Of a stretch of DNA of 64,000 nucleotides, positions 12,601-23,500 are shown in pieces. The stretch is from Lepisosteus oculatus (Eukaryota > Chordata > Actinopteri > Semionotiformes > Lepisosteidae), in NCBI RefSeq assembly GCF_040954835.1, contig NC_090703.1:12829001-12893000 (forward strand), written 5' to 3'. Numbering within the stretch: position 1 is the stretch's first letter; each line of letters begins with the position of its first letter. The notes under the pieces are model-generated. The model worked only from the letters and a program-made list of their open reading frames with translations, was not told where the DNA came from and ran no database searches. The position numbers and the translations under genes are program-made.

Positions 12601-15177
12601 ACAGGTGGAGGATCAGGAGTGTTAGTGTAATGTGCTGTGACCATGTGAGCAGTTGGCTTCATTGATTGTCATCGTGGGGTGGGTCTGAGAATGAATGTGG
12701 CATAAATGGGTCACATGGAAAGAATATGAACCTCTTCCACTGTGAATTGTTTGCAGATATATTTACATAAAACCGTAGAGCTTGAGAGAGAAATCTTTTG
12801 ACAGTATCTTTAAGGAATACTGAGCATTGTACTTATATGGGTGAACAATTATAGCAAATTTTGTATGGTGCCTTAATTTTAGTTTACATTTTATACCATC
12901 ACATCCATTTATTGGTTGTGCTCTGCATTAAGCCAGCTGTCAGTTCTTAATGTTATTCTTTTTAAACTACTGCGTGGATATTTATTTTTGACACTTTCCC
13001 ACATATTTTGGTACATTTCCAGACCAAATACTAAAATGTTTCCTGCTTACTGTATCAGAAAAGCCCATTGTTTATGTAACACGGACATAGTTAGAGTGGG
13101 CAAGCAGGACTGGGGGAAAGGGAAATGGGGAGTTTCCTGTATTTCAGGAGCTTTCCCCAGTTATTAACTAAAAACTATTCCCTTGCCCTTTTCCCTGCTT
13201 GTTCCTACATGCCTGTCTCCGGCTGACTGTGAGAGTGCCTTGGGTCTCCTCCTTGTGCAGAGCTGTGGTGTTTGTTGTGCGTCCATGGATACGGTATGAA
13301 ATCCTACTAATGGGTTTGCTTGCTTGTTTCAGCTGGTACTTCCGGAGTACCTCATCCATGCTTTCTTCTGTGTCATGTTCCTCTGTGCGGCAGAGTGGCT
13401 GACGCTAGGACTCAACGTGCCCTTGTTGGCCTACCATGTGTGGAGGTAGGTTTCTCTCCAGGCCCGGTACTGGCTGGTTAAGTTGGCCTTATATTACCAG
13501 TTAACAATTTCTTGAATACGGCTTACCTATAGCTACCTGGCAAGTTATTAGTTTTTAACCATAGGAGCATAAGGTGAGGTCTCAGTAAGGTGACAGGTGA
13601 AAGAAGGCCATTATTCCCATTTAGCAATTAATTGATCCTGGCATCTAATCCAGCTGTTTTTTGAAAGAAGCCAGGGTATCGGCTTCAATGGCTTGGCTGG
13701 GTAGCTTGTTCCATACTCCCACAGCCTGTTGTATAAAGTAGTGCCTCCTTTCCTAATGAGAGGATCTCGTCCAACGGTTCCTCGAAAAAAATAAGAGTAT
13801 GATCTTCAACAATATGGCTGGGCCGCTTGTTCCAGACTCCCACAGGAGCATAGGCCTAGGCTGTAGACGTGACCAGGGGAGGGGTGTTTCTGAACAGCGT
13901 TCTTCTCCTCTGACCAGGTACATGAGCCGGCCTGTGATGAGCGGTCCTGGGTTATATGACCCAACTACAATCATGAACGCGGATATCCTAGCATATTGCC
14001 AGAAAGAAGGCTGGTGCAAGCTAGCCTTTTACCTGTTCTGGGTTTGGCAGAGAGGTGCCTTCTGTTCTGGGTTTAAAAAATACTTCCACGTACAGTACTT
14101 CCTGTTTGCCACCTGTGGTTCATGTTTCACTGTTGATTCTGATCACAGGATTCCACAGGATTGACTTTTTGTCAACGCCTTGGAGGATTTTGAATACTCA
14201 TGTCAAGTATCTGTTGTAGTCGTCTCTGTTTAAACTAATGATATAATTTCTTTCGGCCTGTCACCATGACCATAGTGATCAAAATACTGAATTACTTGGT
14301 AAAATACCCTTATTTCATATATTTTCACAATAAAAACATCTTTATAAAAGCCACTAATTTAATTTTAACTATGTACTTTAAATAGGTAGTATTTACTTGT
14401 TTTTGCCTGGTACCTTTAAATATAAACAGTTAATTTCCCTTTTTTCTAAAACACATAGTTTTTAAATCTGCATTGCATTATTCTGTGACCTGAAGTCTCA
14501 CAGGCTGTAGACGTGACCAGGGGAGGGGTGTTTCTGAACAGCGTTCTTCTCCTCTGACCAGGTACATGAGCCGGCCTGTGATGAGCGGTCCTGGGTTATA
14601 TGACCCAACTACAATCATGAACGCGGATATCCTAGCATATTGCCAGAAAGAAGGCTGGTGCAAGCTAGCCTTTTACCTTCTGTCCTTTTTCTACTATCTC
14701 TATGGGTAAGTCTGCGTGTTGGGGACTCCGAAAGCAATGTTCTGTGACCAGTGGAGTTTAGTGTATTGCAGCTCCCTTTGCTGTTTGGAATGTATACCAC
14801 TATTCAAAATTCTGCTCCCAGACCTTGGTGCTTCCTAACACAAGTCAGATAGTGAGGTATGTTGGATAAAGAGAAAAACCTGGCTTTTTAGCTCCCTTCT
14901 GGCAGAACTTGCATCCGTAGCTTGGATAGCTTGAGAGATGAATCTATCACATGGAACTGATATCCTAAAGCCAGGGAGCAGATTAAATAAAAATGTCAAC
15001 AAAGTTTGCCAACTGCAAACATCTCCGGTCAGGGGCTTGTTAGTCCACACTGGTATCTCATAACACTAGTTTCATTTTACAGATGTTTTTTTTTCCCCAA
15101 TTGGAATTGTGACACCGTTTCGTTTTAACACGTGTTTGTTTTATTTCAGGATGATCTACGTACTGGTGAGCTCCTAA
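6553..15177 (+). CDS. cnih1: Protein cornichon homolog 1, complete, five exons
   Basis: Cornichon proteins are small ER membrane cargo receptors that load TGF-alpha-like ligands and other membrane cargo into COPII vesicles. Coding exons are 6553–6633, 8767–8835, 13333–13445, 14562–14705 and 15150–15177. They join in phase to 144 residues, the exact length of human CNIH1, and the sequence is nearly identical to it. The start [16 protein letters not shown] is the family N-terminus. Hydrophobic segments lie at about residues 5–27, 55–80 and 120–142. The conserved [15 protein letters not shown] and the terminal MIYVLVSS are present. The ATG is the first in frame after the CpG island and matches the family start. 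An extra partial copy of exon 4 lies at 13858–14034 in intron 3. The cdkn3 gene follows, convergently. Confidence 0.97.
6634..8766 (+). other. cnih1: cnih1 intron 1
   Basis: Starts GTAAGT and ends TTTTCAG. No gene or clear mobile element seen. The CpG-rich composition continues to about 7.0 kb. Confidence 0.8.
8767..8835 (+). CDS. cnih1: cnih1 coding exon 2
   Basis: Residues 28–50, [18 protein letters not shown]…, phase 0 on both sides. This is the conserved cornichon loop implicated in cargo binding. Confidence 0.97.
8836..13332 (+). other. cnih1: cnih1 intron 2
   Basis: 4.5-kb intron. Apart from a short hairpin at 10325–10350, no gene or identifiable repeat was recognised. Open frames around 11.7–12.4 kb and 12.9–13.2 kb show no recognisable protein. 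Confidence 0.7.
10325..10350. repeat. Perfect short inverted repeat
   Basis: Eleven-base arms, CATTCTGTGAA and its exact complement, around a 4-base loop in cnih1 intron 2. Confidence 0.8.
13333..13445 (+). CDS. cnih1: cnih1 coding exon 3
   Basis: Residues 51–87 plus two bases of Arg88. [19 protein letters not shown] opens the second membrane region. Donor GTAGGT, phase 2. Confidence 0.97.
13561..14220 (+). repeat. Diverged interspersed repeat split by an exon-4 copy
   Basis: The segment with 'ttgaaagaagccagggtatc', 'ggcttcaatggcttggctgg' and 'gcttgttccatactcccac' is of a kind I remember as recurring in fish genomes. The theme 'tggctggg…gcttgttcca.actcccaca' appears twice (13695–13726 and 13815–13844). 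It resumes after the 177-bp exon copy with 'gactttttgtcaacgcc' and 'ttttgaatac'. The family name is not certain. Confidence 0.45.
13858..14034 (+). pseudogene. cnih1: Duplicated, truncated copy of cnih1 exon 4
   Basis: These 177 bases are identical to 14502–14678, 644 bp downstream. The copy includes about 60 bp of intron 3, the acceptor CTCTGACCAG and the first 117 exonic bases. It then breaks off into unrelated repeat sequence after AFYL, losing the last 27 exonic bases and the donor. The reading frame stays open to a stop at 14162–14164, so a transcript using this acceptor would end in a novel tail of about 43 residues. Zero divergence implies either a recent event or an assembly artefact. 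Confidence 0.9.
14562..14705 (+). CDS. cnih1: cnih1 coding exon 4
   Basis: Completes Arg88 and encodes residues 89–135 plus two bases of Gly136. It is the full-length copy, with the intact end SFFYYLYG and donor GTAAGT. The 13.9-kb duplicate lacks both. Confidence 0.97.
15150..15177 (+). CDS. cnih1: cnih1 coding exon 5 and stop
   Basis: Completes Gly136, then MIYVLVSS and TAA. This is the invariant cornichon 1 C-terminus. Confidence 0.97.
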
Positions 15178-15516
15178 AGCAGCACTCGCTACCGTCAGGG
15201 GAGGGGAAATACTGCATGCGGGAAAACGAGCTACAGCTTTACGAGCTGGGAGACTTACCGAAAGCAGAGACCTTTAGATTTTCTTCTGTGGAGTTTTAAA
15301 AAGAATGATGAACACTTGAGCCCCATTAAATCCTGAGTACCACTTTAAAAATGTTATCCTTAAAAATGGTAGCTTCAACTTTATCCTTTTTATTACTACT
15401 ACCTGCAGGGAAAACAGCCAGCTAAGCCAGGACGTTTCTTTTATTATTTGAAGGTGTTTGACTTTAATGGAAGTTTGAAACATTGCAGTCATTGATTTTT
15501 TTTTTTCCTGTTATGG

Positions 15517-15522
15517 AATAAA
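15517..15522 (+). terminator. cnih1: Candidate cnih1 polyadenylation signal
   Basis: AATAAA 340 bases after the stop, the first good plus-strand signal. Later signals may also be used. Confidence 0.5.
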
Positions 15523-17748
15523 AACTTTTGATCATTATTATACTTTGTTTACAAAACATCTTAGGACCTTTTTGTGCTATTTCATTAAACCAAATTTGTC
15601 CGTGTAGATCAAATTTGCAGCTGTTGTCTGTCACAAAACTAATCACACTGAATTGACTGTATCGTAAAAGTTTAAGTGAAAAAACTACAAGCCAAAAAAA
15701 ACTCAGCACCGAGTTTGTGTGAAACTCGTGCAGTGTTTGCTTTTTTTATTATGTACTGCTTTGCAGTGAGTACTTTGGGGTCGAGGCGGATTTAGAAAAA
15801 ACCTTAGCACACAATGATCCTTTGGTTTAATTTTTTCTCCGGATAGTGCGTTTTGTTTAGTGAAGTTGTTAAGTCATTTTTAAGTAAACCCAGGTTTTCC
15901 AGTTTCACTTGGTGAAACAGCTTTATTCGATGAAAATTGTAACCTTATGAATTTAATGGTGCACTGTGAATTTTTACAAAAGACAATCAGTACCGATACC
16001 TGCAAGTGGCATTCAGCTAAATTTCAATTGCTCATTATAATTCAAGTCTTCTAAGACACAATAGACTTTTTTACTGCTGTTAGTAGTTATGCAGTTGTTA
16101 CTTCTTTAATGGAACTCCATCTCCTAAACTTGTCACCTTCCGTGCTACAATGTGCCCTTGTGTTTAGTAAATTTCCTAAGAGGATAATCTAGTTGATTTG
16201 TTTTTTTGTTTGACAATGTTTAGCTACATTTTCCTAACTCTCAGTTTATATAGTTTATCAAATCTCAGAATCCAAGACCGACCACCCATGAGTTCATTAT
16301 ATAGTTTCTTTAATCTTCAGTTGATAAAACAATCATATTATGCTTTCATCTTAGTATGATAGTGAATGGTCTTGGTCGGGTGTATGAGTCTGGCATTAAA
16401 TATGGAATGGCCATTAATATAAGATGGGTGATGCAAATGAGACTGTGCAGGAAATGTGTTCAATACTATCAAACATGCTGATCTCAAAAAACAGAATAGT
16501 GGGTCCCAAGCTGCATTATGGTGTAAGAAACTTCTTCCTAGTTTTTCTGAGCCAATGAATATACGTCTGCAGGGAGATACCACATTTGTAATGCATGTAA
16601 ACAGTCCACTAGCGTATCGTTTTAAAAGGAGTCATGTATAAAATTTGTCACCTGCCAGATTTCTATAGGAACCTAGGGCAAACTAAGAATGTGCTGGTTG
16701 TCTTTCTGTAAAAAACAAGATACTCAAGTCAGTCATGTTGAGTTGATTGGACTTGCTTAAAAACTGCTTTGACACTCCTCGTATATTGCTTTTAAAAGAT
16801 ATTTAAGAGAGTTTTGAATTGCTAGGATTTGTTAGAATTCTGCCTTTGCAGGGAAGTGTACTCTGATAGCACAAGACGACATGTTGTTGGCAGTTTTGGA
16901 GTTCACAACAGGAGTGAATTACACAAGGTTCAGCCTTGGTGCAAAGTAATATCTTCCCTTAAACTTTCTTGCCATAAACATTCTGTGAAGTTCTCTTGCT
17001 GCCTGTAAACCTACCAACAAATAATTGAATATATTATAGTTAATGTAACTCAAATTTTATTAAATGTGAAAATAGATTATATGTTGTGTGGCATTTACTT
17101 TTCTCCAGTTAAGATTTTTCCCAAAACTGTAAAAGGGTAAGTATTGATAAATCCACCCAATGAATTGTATGTGGGGGGGAAAAAAAGTCAATGCCAAAAA
17201 TATTTGGTATCCTATTCACCTTGAAAGTTAGTATTAATATCTTAGACTAATTTGTACATAAGTGACCCTCCCCAGGATTAAGCTGACTTGTTATAATGGA
17301 GGGGAATTTAATATTCATATTTTAAATCTCATTTACCATTATAAAGTCAATTCAAGGGTCTGTCTCCTTAGCTGCTGGCTAGGAGCAAGGAATAAACTGG
17401 TTAAACTTTGATAGGGTCAGATGATCACACCCCCCAGCGGAAGAACTGATTATAACTGAAGGAGACACAGAAAACCTGCATTTCGGACTCTTCAGGCTGC
17501 ATTTCAGAGCTGGAAAGCTGTTGCAGACAATGCGGCAAGTTTCATTTCATCAATACATCAGGTTCCCACCCCATCAATCTGTTTTTAAAGACTGCACCTA
17601 CTCAGCATCAACTCTGTGCAAACGAAACAGACATGCAACTTAAGGTTTATTTTTAGCGATTTTCCTTATGGAAAAACATTTATGAACTCCTTTTTAGGAC
17701 AGGCCTGTTTTCAAAGTCAAAGGCACATTTTACTCCCTTGTAAAAGGG

Positions 17749-18500
17749 GCTTTACATGAGTAACGTTTCATGTCAGTGATGTAGCTTTATGTACAAATGA
17801 GTCATAACTGCTGCATTATTTCCTGATATTCCACATACAGGATAGCTCCACAGCTTTAAAATTGATGCATTTGGCATTAATTTGCATGTGCAACGCACCC
17901 ACAACAGAACACTGGTTAAGAGTTTCTGGGGTTTCCTGCTTATAAGAAACACATAAGACAACAGGTAGGGATTCCACCACCACACATTTATGATTCCTCC
18001 ATCTTTACAAGAATGCAATTTAAAGAAATGCAAAAAAATTAAGCTCACCCTTTTGGATCTGAGCCTATACGCTATAGCTATTCTTGAAGTAAGTGTCTGT
18101 TATAGTACAATTTCTTATTTTGTACAGCTGTGATACATACAGTAATCATGTTCCCATGCCCAATAACTATATTTGCATGTATGGGCATTTTCAGCTCTAA
18201 TGTGGACATTTTTGGCTTTTGTTTAGCATGTATTGAGTTGCTCAGATGTTCATTTTTGCAGTCCATCAATATACAACCTGCAAAAATCGTGTTCATTTTA
18301 ACATTCACACATCTTAGCCCTTTTTAAGGCAGTTGCTAATCCAGCTTGCATATGCATCTTAACCGCAAAATTTGAAAACTGGGTCATTTACTGTTTAAGT
18401 TTAATAAATCTGTCATGCAGGCAAAATGCAATGAGCTTTACATGAGTAACGTTTCATGTCATAGCTTTCTGTAAAAATGAGAGATAACTGCTGCATTATA
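17749..18500. repeat. Pair of diverged direct repeats
   Basis: GCTTTACATGAGTAACGTTT at 17749 and at 18435, each continuing through a shared 'CATGTCA…AAATGAG…ATAACTGCTGCATTAT' theme with small indels. The copies are about 690 bp apart in the 3' flank of cdkn3. Confidence 0.75.
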
Positions 18501-18999
18501 CCATGATTAAGAATTTAATATGTAAAGCATACATACAGTAAACAATGTATAACATTGTGATAGCATAAAAATTATAGGCTGAATTACAGCATTTAAAAAT
18601 TTGAAAATTGCATAAAGATAGAATCACTGTCTCATGCAGGGTTTGTAAATGATGAACATGTAGAAACAACCTTTCCATTGTCATTCACCAAATAAACACT
18701 TACGTTTCATTTCAAGGGAGAAAATAAATACATTTAGCCACTATTACTAATTCAATAAAAATAATTTACACGTTTTTAAACTGGTCAGAGGTTATTGCTT
18801 TTTTTTTTTACTTTTAAGGTGCTCAAAGCAAGAAAGTGCATGCAAACATTAAAGGAACCCATTACAACCATACATGAACAAAAAATATGTGGCTGTTTTC
18901 TTCCAAATAAAAGAAAATTTTTGTTGTGTTTAACACAAGGTGGAACATTCTCAAGTCACACAAGCACCAAATTTCAGTAACCTCGCAGATCTTGGCTAT

Positions 19000-19089
19000 T
19001 CATCGTGAAACGGACCTCTCTGCGGCGACTTCTTTGGTTGCTTGATAGGCTGCAGATCTTTCCCGGAAGTCATGCAAAAAATTGTATTG
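19000..19089 (-). CDS. cdkn3: cdkn3 last coding exon
   Basis: Residues 179–207: QYNFLHDFRE… to RSVSR and TGA. Acceptor TTTTTAG, phase 0. Confidence 0.95.
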   Translation of the reverse strand, partial: QYNFLHDFRERSAAYQATKEVAAERSVSR

Positions 19090-22000
19090 CTAAAAAGAAG
19101 AAAAATAAAGTTTAAAGCTGACTACATATCTGGAACAAATGACTGGGCTGACCTGAAAATCACTGTGCAACAAGCACCTGAGGGATTTTAATTCGGCACC
19201 ACCCCAGTTAGCAAGCTTCACTTGCTACAGTACTGCTACCTTTGGAAATAGAGTGAAATGGAATTCGGCCAGACTGGAGGCAGAAAAAGTGAGAAAACGT
19301 ACCTTGACAGTTTGTATAGCCCCAGCTCCCCTTAGCTCACGGAGGATCTCTATTGCCTTGTCAGGAGTCATTGAGCCGGACAACTGCAGCAGGAGACAAG
19401 CTGCCACTGCACAAAGAAATGGTGGAAAATGGCAGTATTTGTCAAATTGCGCTTTTTGGGGTGTGACTGCATAGGCAAAGCATTAGTTGCTTTGAAGATA
19501 CTTAATAAATATATTTTTTTAACCAGAAAAATACAGCCTGTGTAGTGCAACATATTAATGTTCACATTTAACAGACAAATGCTATAATTGGTTTGTGACA
19601 GCTTATAGCAATAAGAGTAATGAAGTTACTGTACATGACATTTGAGTAGGTACAGTAGCTGTATTCTATGCTGAAAGGAAAAGAAGATTGACGCCGTGGA
19701 GCTTTCTTCAGGTCACCTGAATAAACCTTTACCTATTCATGTTCGATTTCCTGACCCATCCTGTATGCCTTGTTGCCCACAGTTTGGGAAACGGGGCCGA
19801 TAGGTCCCTTGAAGACCTCCTTATCCCAACCAAATCCTGATAGGCTCAGGAAACCGACATCATGCATGGAATTACACTGTACTACAGGAAGACCTCATAC
19901 TCAAGTGGGATTTACCCTGGTAAAAAAAAATCAAAATGAAAAGCGTCATACTTACTTAACCCTGAGCGACCCAGACCTCCATAGCAGCTGAAAGTAAATA
20001 AAGAAATCAGACCATGAATGGACGTTTTGTTAAAAACCTGTGCTACACTTGGCACATCATTTTTCTCGCTTTTGAGGGAACGGATTTTGAAGTACCAGTT
20101 ACTTTATTTTCCCATTCCTATTTATGTTGCATAAGAGTGGGTTGGTATAAATATGGCAGTTACAATTTAGATCACAAATGCTCATTTGATATTTTCTTGG
20201 CAAGTGGGCACATTCACTAGACTTAGATTAAGAATAAAACCAGCCTTGGGTAAAGGCTATTAGAGACAATATCATAAAGGTGTTCCTTTCAAAGCTACAC
20301 CTACTGTATACACAAGCCCCAAAAACATTCCACTTGCATCCTGCAATCTGTTTTTTTCTTTCACACGGGTGAGAAAAATCCCAGGCTTGAGTTGCAGGAA
20401 GACAGTTGTCTTGGGCGCAAACAGAAAACTCTCCTGCGCATGGTCACAGTCCTTTCCCAAGAGGTCTTCCAAACAGAGATGCTGTGGATGCTATCCTTGT
20501 CAGAAGTCGGCTACGAAGGTAAAGAATTTAGGGCTTTACCAGCCTTAATCAGCGAACGTGCGACATGACACTCACTGCATGACAACCCTCCTGTTGTTCT
20601 GAAGGCTGTACTGCAGCTCCTCCAGAATTTGGCAGCACTGCTCCAGCTCAGGGGTGCCCCCATCTGGGAAAGGGCGGTGGTGCACGCTCAGGCCCTGTTG
20701 CTTGTAGACTTCAATTAGCTGGGGTACACGGTACTTTTGGAGCTCCCCTCGGGTACAGAACACAAACACATCCTCCACACCCTGGCCCCGCAGCTCTCCT
20801 GAAATTTATATGTGGGGGGGAAACAGGCTTTGAAGGTCATTTTGAATACAAAACAAATATAATAATAAAAAGTCAGCATCAGCATTAATTCCCCTGACAA
20901 GATGGTCAGAAGCTCATTCTTACACAGAAGTCTTCAAGTCATTTAGTACAGAGAAAGTAAAAATTCAAACGGTGAGATATTGCATTAAAATAATATGTCC
21001 TCCATATCTGAAGTGTACCACGAAGGTCATTACTCTGAACTGACTACTACACCACATTACCACACAGGACATTGCCACACTGCTGTGTCCAGAAAAGGGT
21101 CATTTACAGCGAGAGCATAAGACCAGACCTACTGCATCTTCAGAAGTGTCTTTTCCATGATGGGATAACCCGCTTATCAAAGGAAATCGGAAAATCACAG
21201 ACGTCTGCCTAACGCACAGAATACAGCAACGGCATCTCATTTTAGATCTCCTCAGAAAACTTTTCAATCAAACCAGATCACACACAACGTATTCAAGCCC
21301 AGCAATCTGCCGATCCCTAGTATCCACACTGCGTTCAGTAGAGTAACAGCTGACTGCACAAAGATCAAATCTCTACACGTTCAATAGGCGGCTGTCTTCC
21401 ATGAGTCCCAAGGGGTTGAAGATCAGACCAGTACAAGACAACTGGAAGTCACCATAGATCACCCATCCAAACAGCAGCAGAGATATTCCAGGGGCTACAT
21501 TTCCTGCCTGTTCAGCTGTGGAGAACTTGAAACCCAGAGCTCTGCCGTGTTCTGAGGACTCAGGAATCCTAACAGGCCTTCCCGGTAACCAATAGTAGGT
21601 GCAGGATTAAAGTCCTTCTGTGTTTCACCCTATTGATGCTGACCTTATACTACACACTGACCATCTATGGTGAAGAGACTTTTGGAACACAATTTCTTAA
21701 GGTCAGCTTCCAGTATGACATTTCTTCACAGTTCTTCTAAAGTTTAAGTCCAGTATCAAAGATTTTTCATTTTGCAATCAAGCCCAACTAGCTTTGAAAC
21801 TACATTTCTATGTTGGGCTTCTGCTGCACAGTACAATCGCCTATGGCCAATACATTTTTATCTTGAAACAGATCCTTTGGAACATTTAGAATCGAAGACA
21901 CATTACCTATATCTTTCTGTAAGTTTCTTCTAACATCTTTATATTTGCATCCTGTTAAAATATAAAAACACAAAACAAGGGATTTTAAAAAGCAGCACAC

Positions 22001-23380
22001 AGTCATACATCAAGAACATAAAAAATGCAAAGTCAAAGTACTAACTTTGAAATGAATGGAACAATTGGCAGTTTAATGTGAGCTAAATCAGCTTTTAAAA
22101 CGTACTCATCATTTCCCTTAATTTCAAGATTAAGGATAACTGTATAATTCTTATCAGGATGAGCAGACTAACATTGGATGGACGGATTACAGAAAGACAC
22201 TAAAGCTTTTGAGAGACCATGAAAAGATCTCAGTTCAATGTTTTTCTCTTTTCATCTTACCTGGCAAAGCACATATACCCAGGAACTGGGACCACTCCAC
22301 AACTGACAGAGGTAACCTGTTAGAAGGTGGAAAAGGCAATCATGAGAATCATACTTTGGGATGCCCATTTAACCTGAATTTCAGAGACGACAGTGATGAG
22401 GAGGCTCCAGGGAACAGGCGGTCCTCCTGCAGAGGATCTTACCAAGAGATCAGCAGCGGGGTCTGTTCCTCCGCGGCATCCTCTTCATCCGACGAGTCAA
22501 ACTCGCTGTTCCTCATGATGTCTTACTGGAGGCGAGACGCATAACAGACAAGTAATTCATGGAACAACTGATCAATTTCTATCACGTAGTCCTGAACTCT
22601 ACTTACACGGGACCTCCGGTTGTTTTTCCACCTGATTTTGCTTTTTGTTTATCTTAGCAAACAGATCTAAGTCACTAGCAAACTGTGCTCGCTTTTCTTA
22701 TTAGACAACATCAGGACTGACCTATCCCTTCTTGTATCGTGAAAAAAACATTAGTTTAAGACCACGGACATAAAATGTAATACTGCAGCATGAAGCGTTA
22801 TTATTAGTGTTGTTCCAGCTGCACGAAATCCCTGTCATCAGGCGAGTGGCAGACTCTGCAAATTGACCGGACATCGGAAATATTGTTTCTTATGGTAGCT
22901 GGTATGACCTCACCGTGACAACAAGCGGTTCTCCGCGCAAAACATGAAACTCGCCTCGACCTGCTAAGATCAGAGTGTGAAGCCACGATACAGAGGTATA
23001 TCGGGGCGTTTATACTGTAGTACTGTAGCACAAAATTTAAAGGGGGCTTGTGGCAGAGGTTAATTCCACGCTACGGCTCCTCACACAACTAAAGAAGTTT
23101 CAACAACCTAAAAGCTATTTTACATCTTAGTGCAAGCTGAGAAAAAAAGTCACACTAATTAAACGGAGAAGATGTGAACAGCTAACTTGAACGAAACAGT
23201 CCCGAATGCAGCAATGGCAACAGCGCTTTAAATAAGATTAGGTGTTTTCATGCATTTTACAAAAAGGCATAACACATATTTTACTTTGACAATATCCCTT
23301 CCAATAATTAATTTAAAAAAGTGTCTTACCAGTTTCACAATGGCAGCCATGCAGTACTCTAACGCTGTGTTGTCGCTAAG
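19000..23380 (-). CDS. cdkn3: Cyclin-dependent kinase inhibitor 3 (KAP dual-specificity phosphatase)
   Basis: CDKN3/KAP removes the activating phosphate from the T-loop threonine of CDK2/CDK1 when cyclin is absent. Coding exons from the 5' end are 22516–22443, 22316–22261, 21951–21907, 20798–20576, 19987–19956, 19406–19303 and 19089–19000. They join in phase to 207 residues (human 212). The protein starts MRNSEFDSSDEED, matching the human EFDSSDEE segment. It has the family motif CKYKDVRRN, then DVFVFCTRGEL and DGGTPE. The P-loop HCYGGLGRSG has catalytic Cys134 and Arg140, and LRGAGAIQTVKQYN follows. It ends RSVSR, like human. A non-coding exon 1 (about 23380–23330) is inferred from donor GTAAGAC. 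The protein is shorter at the N-terminus than human. Confidence 0.96.
19303..19406 (-). CDS. cdkn3: cdkn3 coding exon after the P-loop
   Basis: Completes Met144 and encodes 145–178: AACLLLQLSGSMTPDKAIE… to GAIQTVK. Donor GTACGT, phase 0. Confidence 0.95.
19956..19987 (-). CDS. cdkn3: cdkn3 32-nt catalytic exon
   Basis: This 32-base exon encodes CYGGLGRSGL (134–143), i.e. the CX5R catalytic loop. Its flanking split codons complete His133 and Met144. Borders TTTCAG and GTAAGT. Confidence 0.95.
20576..20798 (-). CDS. cdkn3: cdkn3 central coding exon
   Basis: Residues 60–132 with split Gly59 and His133: ELRGQGVEDVFVFCTRGEL, then HHRPFPDGGTPE. The aspartate of DGGTP is the family's general-acid region. 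Donor GTGAGT. Confidence 0.95.
20799..21906 (-). other. cdkn3: cdkn3 intron of 1.1 kb
   Basis: No gene seen. The middle part (about 21000–21660) is less AT-rich than its surroundings and may be an old repeat, but I recognise no family. Confidence 0.5.
21907..21951 (-). CDS. cdkn3: cdkn3 45-nt exon
   Basis: Encodes CKYKDVRRNLQKDI (45–58) with split glycines at both ends. Matches human CKFKDVRRNVQKD. Confidence 0.93.
   Translation of the reverse strand, partial: DANIKMLEETYRKI
22261..22316 (-). CDS. cdkn3: cdkn3 56-nt exon
   Basis: Encodes LPLSVVEWSQFLGICALP (26–43) with split Trp25 and Gly44. Matches human CSQFLGLCALPG. Donor GTAAGA. Confidence 0.94.
22443..22525 (-). CDS. cdkn3: cdkn3 first coding exon
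   Basis: Acceptor CTCCAG, nine untranslated bases, then ATG at 22516–22514 and residues 1–24. The start is chosen because MRNSEFDSSDEED aligns with the vertebrate N-terminus and the spliced upstream frame is closed by TAA. Confidence 0.88.
23330..23380 (-). other. cdkn3: cdkn3 non-coding exon 1 with a 7-codon upstream ORF
   Basis: Donor CTG|GTAAGAC lies just downstream of the GC-rich promoter. ATG at 23350–23348 opens MAAIVKL, and splicing to 22525 puts TAA directly after it. The 5' end of the exon is only approximate. Confidence 0.6.
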
Positions 23381-23500
23381 GGATTTAAAAACTCACACCG
23401 CATCTCCCAACCAATCAGCTACGCTGGCAGTGCAGGACCCGCCCCCTCTCACGGAAAGAGCTACAAGTAACCGTCCAATAAAAAGGGGGGCGTGGTTAGA
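23381..23500 (-). promoter_or_regulatory. cdkn3: cdkn3 promoter with two CCAAT boxes and GC boxes
   Basis: CCAAT occurs at 23411–23415 and 23475–23479, 64 bp apart. Between and beyond them lie CCCGCCCC (about 23439–23446) and GGGGGCGTGG (about 23485–23495). Paired NF-Y sites plus Sp1 boxes without TATA are typical of G2/M cell-cycle promoters, which fits CDKN3 expression in other vertebrates. No exact CHR (TTTGAA) was confirmed beside the start. Confidence 0.65.

Larger units (their letters stand above)
15178..18999. other. Convergent 3' region between cnih1 and cdkn3
   Basis: Holds both 3' UTRs and AT-rich sequence. Candidate minus-strand signals for cdkn3 are ATTAAA (18400–18405, reverse) and AATAAA (17646–17651, reverse). 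A diverged direct repeat of about 70 bp occurs at 17749–17820 and 18435–18500. No other gene is seen. Confidence 0.6.

Noticed and set aside
13799-14164. 121-codon frame as a separate gene
   Set aside because: It is the duplicated cnih1 exon 4 read through intron and repeat sequence, not an independent gene.
22209-22544. 111-codon plus-strand frame
   Set aside because: Antisense to two cdkn3 exons and the intron between them.
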